Shown piece by piece: positions 40,413 through 51,509 of a DNA stretch of 64,000 nt. Numbering within the stretch: position 1 is the stretch's first letter; each line of letters opens with the position of its first letter. Source of the DNA: Astropecten irregularis (lineage: Eukaryota; Echinodermata; Asteroidea; Paxillosida; Astropectinidae); the NCBI GenBank assembly GCA_963971285.1, contig OZ020250.1, forward strand, positions 15,236,499-15,300,498, read 5' to 3'. Under the pieces are notes generated by a model that ran no database searches, had not been told where the DNA came from, and saw nothing but the letters and a program-made list of their open reading frames with translations. Made by a program: the position numbers and the translations under genes.

Positions 40413-42560
40413 TAGGCTCCATTTAGTATAGGCCTACATCCACTTAAAAGTAACGGTATCCAAATAGCGCTTTGTGGCCAATTTTTTACTTTAGTAGCAG
40501 ATACTCCGTGTTTTTTTACAAGAAATAGTGGAGCCCCAGCCTCAACAAACAACCACAATCTGTATACCGTCAACTATCCACTGAGATGAAACTGCAATCC
40601 TGAGCCAAAGCCACTTACGCTTTCGAAAAATGACCTAAAGTAAAAAATATTCCACGATAATTTGAATTTATTCTATAGGTCTACACAACCATTATGCTAT
40701 TCTGCTACGTTGATATATATTTAATAATTAATTCAATTTTACGAATCATCAACCATTATACGGTGACCAAGATTAATAATTCTATGAATATTTTCTTAAC
40801 GAACATAATGCATTAACCCACCACCGAAATTAGGGGTAAAGTGTTTATACACCAGCTTCATAGTAGCAAGACCTAGAAAACAATGGTTATTATGCAAGTA
40901 CATTTTGATTATGAGAATCTTTCTGTTTTCATTCGGTGGTTATGAGGGAATCTCCATTTTCAAGGATTTTCCTTGTTGCGTCAAAATAAGTAAAATCATG
41001 CAGTATATGAGTATACAATTGTATTCTTATAATAATGATGTTCGAAGAGTTACATTAAAATGACATTAAAACGTTATCCAATGACGTGAGATATCTATTT
41101 ATATACTAATGTCTATCTAACACGACTAGTAAAGCTACGCACATAAAAACAGTTATTATTAATTAAAACGAACATTTTGTGTAGCATTTAAACAAGTCTA
41201 CTAATGTACCATAACAAGATTACACATTAACCCTGCGAGCATGCACGGTGGTGATTTCTTTCTTCAATATTTTCATATTTTTTATTAATCTTATTATTTT
41301 TTGTCGAATTAATCCATTTATTCCATGTAATCCTTAAGCCACGGATACGATTTGGGACTGCAAAGCCCCTTTAACAAGTAGCCATAACCATACCGGAGTG
41401 ATAGTGTTGAAAGACGAGCATTCTCGAGTTTTGAAATTCAAAGAGACATATAATGAAAGTGTCATGTACGTGTATAGTGTTTCCCGAAACTCAAGTAATC
41501 CATTTAAAGGGATTAAACTTGCTTAAGACAACTTGCAAAACTGTCTGATCATAAAAAAAAACATATTCATGTCACTCCACGGCTTTCCATATACATTATA
41601 CATTCTGCTCACAGGGTTTATAACAAACGAAGAAAAAAACGCGTTATCGTATTTGTGACCGGCTCTGTGAAAATGAGGCATAAGTCAAAACTTGGACAAA
41701 CTAAGTTATCTGTATGATCATAAAGAATGCATTGCGAGGTTTAATATTGTCTGTGTTTGAGGTCTATGGCATTCTATATTATAGAGGTATACCAATTCTA
41801 AAACACAGAATGTTCCTCTTGTTTTAGAAACTATTCTCATGTATAAATAGCCATAACTTGTAAACATGCTGTGTGACACATGACTCATTTTCACAGAGCG
41901 AGGCATATTTATGAATCAAAAACCTTTACCACGTTTAAGACCTAACGTCTACATGTACATCAAATTCTATGTTGTGTACATCACTGCAATTGTTTAATAC
42001 ATGTATTATCTCAAACAATAAGCATTACAATAATTATACTGGGTATATCTGATTTGACGTAATTATCATTGTTGGTATTCAGTGAACATCATTACAACTT
42101 CCGTGTTAAGAAACAAAGTTGAAATAATAATATTGGGCTTCGATAACAATGTTATGATTGAAATAATCAATTTTACAAAATTATCAACATTATGGTGACC
42201 TAGTAATGGGCCATGAACATTTCCCAAGGAAAATAAGATTCATTAACTCACTGAAGTAAATGGGTAGGGTGTCGAAATGGGTAAAAACTGTATTCTTTTA
42301 ATGAAGTTCAAAGAGTTATATATGCATTTAAATGATATTTCCTGGGAACGATTTTCGATGTCGTGAACTATCTATTCATACATTATGAATGTCTAATATC
42401 TAACACGTATGACAAATATCTTATTCTTAATATGCAAATACATAACAGTATCAAAGATTAATACAAACTAAATCTGAGTATAGCATTTTCAAACACGTCT
42501 ATATCTAACATATGGATTACACTGTAAAAAAAATAAAATAAAGAATCAAAAGAAACTGCA
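40412..42560. other. Long gene-free stretch
   Basis: A/T-rich. Blocks at about 40700-41330 and 42000-42510 resemble each other (ATTATG..GGTGACC, CATTAACCCAC, TCTAACACG), suggesting an old duplication. No supported gene. Confidence 0.45.
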
Positions 42561-42564
42561 TGCT

Positions 42565-42570
42565 TTTATT
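42565..42570 (-). terminator. Candidate poly(A) signal for the 186-codon gene
   Basis: AATAAA on the minus strand about 130 bp downstream of the stop at 42701. Spacing fits a 3' end, but the region is A/T rich, so chance occurrence is possible. Confidence 0.35.
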
Positions 42571-42700
42571 TTATGAATAAAAAACCCATGAACTTATTAA
42601 GTAGAAAAGCTGGAATAAAAAACTAGATCTTTAAACACCATTCGCGCCATAACCAGCCAGCTTTTTTTCTGGGGATGTATGCAAGTTTTGGCAATCACTC

Positions 42701-43261
42701 CTAGCCAAAGATGAAATTGACCAATCCAGAAAACTTATCTTTAATGAAATCAATGAACTCCTTCACTTTTGTGGCAATGGCTTCGAATTTACTCTTAATC
42801 CAACGCCACAAGCTTTTAAAGAAATCCTTGATTTGGACAAACAAGTCGTTTATGAATTCAGTAAGCCTACCGATAATAACCGTACCATACTCAATAAAGG
42901 CTTTAAAAGCGCCTACATCCTCTTCATACTGCTTATTTGCCTCGTCTAGTTTTTCTTGGTTTGGATAATCCTCGCTCTTGGGTTTTTTAGGAGCCTTTTG
43001 TTTAACGTATTCCCTCAAACCGTCCGAGTGCTCTTTGAATTTTCTGTTGAGAGCATCGAACTTGTCATCCACGAAAGCCAGCATTTCGTCCTCGTCCTTT
43101 AACTTTTCGAGGTCTCGCTTGGCATTTTGCAGCTCACCTTCAAACCTGGTGGTCATATCAATTTGTATGTTCTCAACTCGTATGCGAAGGGTTGGTTGTT
43201 GCTGTGAAACATGTTGAGTCGAACTGGTGGCCACGTTACGTCCAGAACCTCTGGTTGCCAT
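42701..43261 (-). CDS. Small intronless ORF: charged coiled-coil protein with amphipathic C-terminal helix
   Basis: 186 codons from ATG at 43261 to TAG. Residues 1-25 are Ser/Thr/Gln rich and disordered. Residues about 30-115 are dense in Lys/Glu/Asp with a heptad-like pattern, consistent with a coiled coil. Residues about 120-186 are rich in Phe, Ile, Trp and Lys (for example FFKSLWRWIKSKFEAIATKV) and end at FIFG. That tail could lie on membranes as amphipathic helices; this is inference. A splice acceptor (GTAGTTCACAG) touches the start codon, so an untranslated upstream exon is possible. AATAAA (minus strand) lies about 130 bp past the stop. No family recognised. Confidence 0.62.
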   Translation of the reverse strand: MATRGSGRNVATSSTQHVSQQQPTLRIRVENIQIDMTTRFEGELQNAKRDLEKLKDEDEMLAFVDDKFDALNRKFKEHSDGLREYVKQKAPKKPKSEDYPNQEKLDEANKQYEEDVGAFKAFIEYGTVIIGRLTEFINDLFVQIKDFFKSLWRWIKSKFEAIATKVKEFIDFIKDKFSGLVNFIFG

Positions 43262-43374
43262 TCTGTGAACTACAGTGACATGATAATTCTCAACAATAAT
43301 TATTTTATAATAATATCAATACGGTATCTATTCCTAGACCTTATATCCCTTCAGACGCACGAAGGAGGCCTTAA

Positions 43375-44056
43375 AGGTACATTACAGGATACCCAAACAG
43401 AAATGTTCACAGAATTACATATAACTTTAAAGGTTTACTGTAATCCAAACTCACATGAAATTAAACACATCTGTATTGTCATAAAACTCAACCTGTCTAT
43501 CATTGTTTGTACTAAAAAATATTGTATATAGAAAAAGGAGGCATTTTAGACCCATAAATTAGCACCCCACTTTTTGTTATGTAGGTGACGTCACACGCTA
43601 TTGTTGCGTGGATCGGTTTCATATAGGTTTTTTGGGGCGGGCATACATGTACTGATTTTGCAACTTTTTGGTCAAAATTAAGCACTTACATAAACATTTA
43701 CATTGCAATAGTCATGATTTATGTATTAAACAATAATTTTAAGGCACTTTCACCGCTTTCTAATTTGATTACAGTAAACCTTTAAATTTGGTGCTGATAG
43801 AAACATACTGTTAAAATATTTCTGCCTGAAATGGTGTATTTATCCAGAAATTAGTAAAACAGCGTCCAAAAACAGTTCTCGGGGTAAGATCAAAACCATT
43901 CTTTATGTTTCACTAAAATGAGTCGGGGTTTTCGCTATTTGCTCAAGTCTCTGATATGGCCGATTGAGCTCAAATAATAATTTCATATACATGCTGGATC
44001 AGACAAAGTGTGAGTGCTGCTCTGTGACCTTTACCAATCATGTATTATGCCTTTAA
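43375..44056. mobile_element. MITE B interrupted by foldback family D (43427-43794)
   Basis: The B element reads up to ATATAAC, breaks, and resumes at TTGGTGCTGATAGAAACATA. Between lies a complete family D element with ends TTTAAAGGTTTACTGTAATC and GATTTACAGTAAACC-type inverse. A second D copy lies at 58984-59400. Confidence 0.8.
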
Positions 44057-44460
44057 AGGTAGTATCATACTTTGGTAGCATACTGAAACAGAAATCTTTG
44101 TAGATTTACCTATAACTTACAGGGTATAGTAGAAACATACCGTTAAAATGTTTCTGCCTGAAATGGTCAGACAAACAATAAAAGAGAAAAGACTTCAGAA
44201 ATACTGTGGCAGATATTCACAGATTACTGTTACTGTATCTTCCTTGATATTTTTGCCCATGAATCTGTATTTCTTTGACAAAAACCAAAGTATGATATTA
44301 ATTTTGAGGAAATACTGCATGGCCGTTTTTCACTGTTTTCTCAAAAAGTGGGCACCGCATGGGACTGAAATTTTCACAGATTACTGTTAATGTATCTTTA
44401 CTTGATATTTTTGCCCATGAATCTGTATTTCTTTGACAAAAAAACAAATTATGATATTAA
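44053..44460 (+). mobile_element. MITE A, rearranged copy with a repeated second half
   Basis: Shares its first TTAA with the preceding B copy. The stretch GAAATACTG...CCCATGAATCTGTATTTCTT occurs twice (ending near 44295 and 44455), and the central palindrome is missing. Confidence 0.65.
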
Positions 44461-44797
44461 CTTTGAGGATTTCAATGAGTGAACCATTCCTATACGTTAA
44501 AATTCTTTCTAGTTTTCTAGAAAAAACAACAACAATATGCCCGACACCAACATTTTCGCCTTAATGTGGTCTGTCGCCCTAACAGCTTCCTTCTGAACCA
44601 AAGTGTCAGCCCTATGTCGAATACGTTGAAAAAGGGTTCCAGTCACAGTCACTTATGGTCTAAAAGCTTGGTTAAACTACAGCGAGTTTCCTGTAAACCA
44701 CATCCAGTGATCACCACAAGCATCTTTTGAGCTCTTGTTTCATTCGTCATTATTGTTTCTAATCACGAATGAAACTTGTGCTGTAAAGTGTACTTAC

Positions 44798-44940
44798 CTA
44801 GCTGGGATAAAACTGTTCGGAGAGATTTGTAGATATTGGCCTCTTGGCTGCCTTCAAAAAGTGAGGATTCCGCAAAGATAGTCCGCCCCGTATAATGGCC
44901 TACGTGCAAATCATAAGTACGCAACGTCACAATCCTCAAA
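44798..44940 (-). CDS. Orphan minus-strand exon, duplicated and decayed at 50.6 kb
   Basis: A 143-bp exon, phase 2 to 1, with acceptor TGTCCATGGCCAG and an excellent donor GCTAG/GTAAGT. It encodes LRIVTLRTYDLHVGHYTG followed by RTIFAESSLFEGSQEANIY and KSLRTVLSQL. Codon third positions and the retained donor support real coding use. Product unknown. Joining it in phase 1 to the acceptor next to the 186-codon ORF would give only a short alternative frame (WQPEVLDVTWPP...), so no link is claimed. Confidence 0.45.
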
Positions 44941-45728
44941 CTGGCCATGGACATTAACAAATGATAAGACATACAGATATTTTAAAAGGGATGGTACAGA
45001 ATTGGTAAGACAAAATACACTTCATGATCACAGATTCACATAAAACTTACACAGTATAATGGTGATGATAGGAGAAAACATCACATGAAATGTTTTTGTC
45101 TGAAATGCCATATTCGTTGCGAAATAAATGAAATTATTTTCCGATTGGAATAAATCGCTTCGAAGCGTTTTATTCATTCGTTGAAATGTGTACAGTTCTC
45201 TGTACACGGGTTTCACTATTTTCTCGTGACCCAGATGGCTGATTGACCTCAAACTTCTACAGGTTTGTCAGTTAAGGTATATGATGGATTACCGTGCTTT
45301 CACTGTCAGCAACGGTTTTGTCGCAAAAACCAGTTCTGTACCATCCCTTTAAAGGGATTGCATACGTTTGGTAATTTGAGCCTAATGTTTGTTTCAAACC
45401 AATATAATTGTTTATATATACCATAAAACTAACCTGTGAAAGTTTCAATTCAAAAGGTGGTAGCGTTTTTGAGATTTTGGCGACAAACTAGAGCGGTTAT
45501 TTCACGCCAAAGAACAGTAAGTCAATAGCTGAGAAGCGTTACGGCCATAACGCTTCTCAGATTCATAATTTTTGGAGATAAAAAGTGACATATTTTTTCA
45601 TAACCGCGGTACTTCGAATTGAACGTTTCTCAATATGCATTATACTATCCAAAGCAGCTGTACTTCTCACCAAGTAAGTTTTTATTGCCATAAATTTTCA
45701 GAGTCATTACCAAACGTATGCAATGCCT

Positions 45729-48700
45729 TTAAAGGTAATATCATACTTTGGTTTTTGTCAAAGAAATGCAGATTCATGGGCAAATTATCAAGACAGATAC
45801 AGTAACAGTCATCTGTGAACGTTTCAGTCCCACATTCGGTGCCCACTTTTTGAGAAAAACGGCCACAGTATTTCTTAAGTCTTTTCTCTTTTAGTTTTGT
45901 TCTTTAAAAGATCAAAAATAATTTTGGTCGCTGGTTTTACTCTGTTCAGCATTTCAGACAGAACAGTTTAAAGGTAGGGCCTATGTTTCTACCATCACCA
46001 TCTTTATACCCTGTGAGTTATAGGTAAATCTATGAAGAGTTCTGTTTGAGTAAGCTACCAAAGTATGATACTACCTTTAAGGCACACTGTGCAGGATTGG
46101 TAACATACCCAAACAGAAATCTTTACAGATTTACGGTATAATGGTGCTGGTAGAAACATACCGTTAAAATATTTCCGCCTGAATTGGTTTATTTATCCGG
46201 AAATTAGTATAAAAAAAAATACTAAGTTGATCTTGGGGTAAGATTAAAACCATTCTTTGTGTTTATTAAGAATAATTTAGTCGGCTTTTCGCTATTTTCT
46301 CGTGACGCATAAATGTCCGATTGAACTCAAATTTCCACAGCTTAAGTGTACATGTATGATCAGACAAAGTGCGAGAGCTATTCTGTGACCTTTACCAATC
46401 ATGTGTTATACCTTTAATGCCTAAAATTTAGGCCCTTTGGGAAATAGGCCCTACTTGGGAATTTCCACTTTTTTCGGGGGATTTCCAAAGGCGTAGTGAT
46501 CTGCAATCTTTTATAAAGGCAATACGCCTAAAGATATTTACATGCAAGTGGATGCAACATTACATTTTTGTTTTGGGATTTTATCATCTGATTCGAATTG
46601 TGTCGTTTTGTTGAGTGGGGTCTGTAGGGTCAAACCACATCGGTGTTGAATGTAAACGGCAGTGCTAAGGACAGATTAGACACATTTTTTCATGCCTTGA
46701 TATTTTGGAAAGAAAAGCGATTCAATAAAAGCTAGTTCAGAGCTATTGTTTGTTTTTGTATTCCTGAGTTAAAAATAGGAAAAATAAATCAGTAATTAAA
46801 ATCAACTTCACATTCTACAACTACAAATCCAAAAAGCCGGAAAACCCTGAAATAAATTATATAAACAAAATTAATTAATAATTCGAAGACTTAGTGAAAG
46901 ACGGCAAGTCACACATGATAAATGTTGACATCAAAATGTATTCATCACAAAGTACATGATTGTAAAAAAAGAAAAGCCTTACTTAGGCCAAATCGATGGT
47001 TAAAATCACAAAAGCATTATTTTTATAACTGCACATCATTATTTAAAAAGAAATCAGAAATTGTGCATTTAGAACAAGGTTAAACAAGAAAAAAAAAAAA
47101 GACATATTATATACGCTAGTACTTCTAAAAAATACCGTATTTTTATTTCTTCAAAGCAGTACAATTTAAATTAGTCCTACCATTTGCTTCTAATATACAA
47201 CTTAATACGTATACAGTTAGTGCTATTATGTTAAAAACAATGCGAGAATCAATTGAAGAATCACCCATCACTCAAACTGTTATTTCACCTTAGTAAAAAT
47301 CATTCTGTACTTTAAACAAGTAGGCCTAATTCAAGAATAAATTCAGAATTGAACAAAGGAAATCATGTGAAAGGACGGTCACTCATTGTATATGATGGCC
47401 TAAATAACCAGGGGCCGATTTCACAAAGCACTAATTAAGGCTATCTCGAGTTTTCTTTGTTCTTTTCTTCATTTTTTGTTCGCCACAGGAAAAGGGATGG
47501 AGGTTACATAAACTCCTCAAACAAAGTTCTGCAACTCAAGTTTGAGGGATGATCATCTTTTTTGTTACTGATCTATGAACGGTGAAACTAGTATCATTAT
47601 AAAGCTTCATTATTCCTCTTTACAATGATGTGCCATCTGTTGTGATTATGTAATCATGGAATGTGCATTTCTCCTGAATAAAGGGCAAAATCAGAAGCGT
47701 AATGTTGCAAAATGCAAGTGATAATACACCATGTAATTTGGACCGTGCTTTCATGCATCAACACCATTCATCAAACTCAGTCCATCCTCTAAACGATTGG
47801 GAATTCACTACCGAAAACAACACATTCTTTCATTCTGGACATTGCTGCATATTTATCAGGACTGTACATTCCACGATTTCATTAGTATAGGAACTGACAC
47901 ACCATTGTAAAGAGGAATAATCACGCTTTCCAATGATACCGGTTTCACCGTTCATAGATCAGTAACAAAAAAGATATCATTCCTCAAATTTGAGTTGCAG
48001 AACCTTTTTTGAGGAGTTTACAAGTTTTAACTTGTATAAAACTCCTCAAAAAAGGTTCTGTATGCCATGCATAAACCGAACACTATAAAAAATAAAATCT
48101 CAAAACTTTTAGTTTTGTGATGGTCTCAACTAGTTCAAGCTTTGCTTTGTGACATCTCTGTAACATTATACCAGAAGACTCTAGAATTCCAATCAATCTT
48201 TATTTGTTAACAGTTCCTTTTAATAGACCATGCTAGTCATACTAGTCAAATTGGCCACAATTACTTTTAGCTGCACAAAGGAATGAAATGGCAAACTAAA
48301 TTTTGAAGGCGGAAGGTGGTCTTTACAAAAATGAATGAAATTGCTTGTATCTCAATACAGTATAGGGGTGTGACCGTCAATTCTATGGGTATTTAAGTAT
48401 TAAAGGGAAACACTATTAAAATACATGTAACCTCTACTTCACATGTTCTTGGCTATGCCAAGACTACACAAAATATTATGCTTTTTATTCTGAGCAGGCA
48501 GACAAATAAACACACTGAATTTTCATATTTTATAGCAGGTGCTTACAATGCATGAAAACATGTTAACTATTAGCATGACAACTATTTACCTAAAAGATAA
48601 TAAAAATGTATTAGTAATCGCTTACAATAACATGAATAATACAGATTCTAGTTTTGACAACTCTTAAAGGTAGTATCATACTTTGGTAGCATACCAAATT

Positions 48701-49035
48701 AGAAATCTCCACAGATTTACCTATAAATTACAGGGTATAAAGATGGTGATGGTAGAAACATACCGTTTAGGTTTTTCTGCCTGAAATGCTGTATTTATCA
48801 AGAAAAGAGTAAAACAAGTGACCGAAATTATTTTTGTTCTTTTAAAGATCAAAAATAAAACAGAAAAAGACTTAAGAAATATTGTCCCCGTTTTTCACTG
48901 TTTTCTCAAAAAGTGGGCACCGTATTGGACTGAAATTTTCACAGATGACTGTTACTGTATCTTCCATGATATTTTTTGCCCATGAATTTGTATTTCTTTG
49001 ACAAAAACCAAAGTATGATATGACCTTTAATAACC
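45729..49035. repeat. Segmental duplication, copy 1 (MITE-bounded 3.3-kb unit)
   Basis: Begins with a reverse MITE A (45729-46081), directly followed by MITE B (to about 46415). About 2.2 kb of non-coding sequence then includes a foldback (about 47500-48060) before a forward MITE A (48664-49033). Copy 2 lies at 51510-54815 with only scattered differences. The boundaries coincide with the outer ends of the two MITEs. No gene inside. Confidence 0.88.
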
Positions 49036-50398
49036 TAAAATAATCATCAATTAACAATGAATCAATTTAAACCCTAGTTCCCCTAACCCCAGCTCCCCTA
49101 ACCCTTACATGATTGAGATTTTCTTACACAAAGTGCATGTAGGACTTCAAAAATACACAAGTGCCTTAACAAAGTTCTATGTATAGCCAACCTCTCCACG
49201 ATCAAAATGATCAACTGTAATGTACACTACCAATAATACCATGCATGTCAATATATTATGACATGAGAACGAGACCCGACGTTTTTGTCTTATATGTGTC
49301 ATTTCAACTGAGGTCATTTCTCAAAGACTAAAATGACGAAGACAACCTACTTTGAAAACTATCTATGCTTTTATCGACATCCATGATAAGGCCATAAAAA
49401 AAATTGTTGTTTTGGAGTAACGGAGGGTTGGAAAATAGGGTAGGGCGGGCGGATTTTTTTTTTTTTTTTAAATTTAATTTTTCCTGTATTAAATGCTTTT
49501 TTCCTGTATATCACAGTATTTGACGAGTCAAATAAAGACAAGAAATGACATAACAACTTAAACCAGTCTGGTTTCCATCTTTTGCTCCTTTTAACTTAAG
49601 CTTTAAATAATCTGCATACAAATTTGCGATTTTTTGTTTTTGTTTTGTTTTTCAGATTTTTTTTTTTTTGATTTTTTTTTTTTTTGGTTTAAAATGTTTA
49701 CAGTCGGGGCATATTTTTGGGTCGGGCGGGTTACGCCAATACAACAATTTGTTTTATGGCCTAATTATTATGTTTACTGCAACGTAAATGTCAATATTCG
49801 CTGCAAGTGCAAGTACATTCTACATCTGGCCTGTTTTATTTGAAGGTAAACTTCAACATTGAAATGAACGACCTTTGCGAACCTAGCCACTATACCATTG
49901 TCGGTAATTTCAATACAGCATTCATTTGAATAACCCCCTGGAGAGTTACAGACCTACCGGCGCGGTATGTGCATGACTTATAATATGAGGAAAAATGCCA
50001 CTATATACACAACACAGCAGTTTAGGTAAATTTAATACTTACTCATTTCCTTGTCTACACCTTTACTCTGTGTACGCAGTAAAATTTAATCCATGAAAAC
50101 CATTGAAATAACCATTAATTACCAATAAATCAAATGAAACCCTATAGCTACACTAACCAATGCATTGGTATGTATTAGGTTATGAAGTATCATATCATTA
50201 TTCGGAAAAGCCTTATGTTATGTTTTCAACAGACATGAATTTCTAGTTATACTTTATGCCTCGATATTTGTTCATTCCTAATCTTTTATGATCTTCTTCT
50301 CTCTTTAACTTGTATGAGATATCTTATGAAAGTAATACAAGCTGTAGTTTTTAAAAAGACTGAGTTTGTTAAAACCGTTGACAACATAGAAAAGGTTT

Positions 50399-50545
50399 AA
50401 GGTATTATCATACTTTGGTTTTTGTCAAAGAAATACAGATTAATGGGCAAAAAATATCAAGACAGATACAGTAACAGTCATCTCTGTAAATTTCAGTCCC
50501 ATACGTTGCCCACTTTTTGAGAAAACAGTGAAAAACTGTTTTCTC
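50399..50545 (-). mobile_element. Partial MITE family A
   Basis: The left half ends inside the GAAAACAGTGAAAAAC block and then joins sequence homologous to 44.69 kb. Confidence 0.6.
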
Positions 50546-50552
50546 AAGCCAC

Positions 50553-50757
50553 ACCCAGTGATCACCGGCATCTGTTCAGCTCTTGTTTCGTAATTATTGT
50601 TTCTAATCAAGTGTACTTACCTAGCTGGGACAAAACTGCTGAGAGTTTTGTGGGTATTGGCCTCAATTGGCTGCCTTAAAAGTGAGGATTCCGCAAAGTT
50701 AGTCCGCCCTGTATAAGGCCAACGTGCAAATCAAGTACGCAACGCCACAATTAGGCC
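50553..50757 (-). pseudogene. Decayed copy of the orphan exon at 44.8 kb
   Basis: Aligns with 44697-44950 across the intron side, the donor GCTAG/GTAAGT and most of the exon. It has several small deletions that break the reading frame (the stretch matching LRTYD reads into a stop). It lies about 5.83 kb from its parent. Confidence 0.6.
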
Positions 50758-51305
50758 TAAAAAATTGTTGTGTTGCCCTCAGCGACCGACCGTAAAATGC
50801 CAAAACTTTGGGTCGGGATTTTTTATTTTTTTTCTCCGAGTCCTATTAAAGTATAAAAACTCACCATTTTTGACAGAAAATGTAAGATTTAGCAGTAAAA
50901 AAGCGTGTCTCCTCAGAACGACCCAAGACCGTTGATTTATAAGCCCTGGTGACCATACATCCTGTATTTATTCTTAAATGTTTGAAAGTCGGCAAAAAAA
51001 AAAAAAAATCGACCGACCAACCCAAAATTTTAATTTATCCACTTGAGGGCAACACAACAATTTTTTTTTTCGGCCTTATCCCCAAAACTGGCACTCTGGC
51101 ATGTGCTAATGAACTTTGTAAAGGTACATTGTACCTATACGAAGTATACAAGTGCATGCCACGGACGTCATAATAAAAAAAAACACCCTTTTTATAATGA
51201 CGTTCTTTGAAAAATGCATAATTTGGAATTCCCACTTTTTACAAGGAGAGGACTGGGGATTTCCAATGTTGTATTTATAGTGTAGTGGATAGAAATGATA
51301 AGACA

Positions 51306-51497
51306 TAAAGGCTGCGTTCGAGCGAGCTACTCGTGTTAACACGAGTATACTCCTGAGCGCTCGAACGGCCGGAGTACGACACTCGGGTCAGCGAGAGTAT
51401 ACTCTCCAGCGTTGGGGAGTATAGTCCTGCACCGGAGAGTATTGCGCGCGCATCACACTCGTGTTACCGGGAGTAACCGCTCGAACGCAGCCAAAGA
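51306..51497. repeat. Short MITE with GGCTGCGTTCGAGCG ends
   Basis: Left GGCTGCGTTCGAGCG is perfectly inverted at the right as CGCTCGAACGCAGCC, about 186 bp apart, with further inverted ACTCGTGTTAAC blocks. AAAG-like bases flank it. Confidence 0.75.
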
Positions 51498-51509
51498 TAT
51501 TTTAATTTA

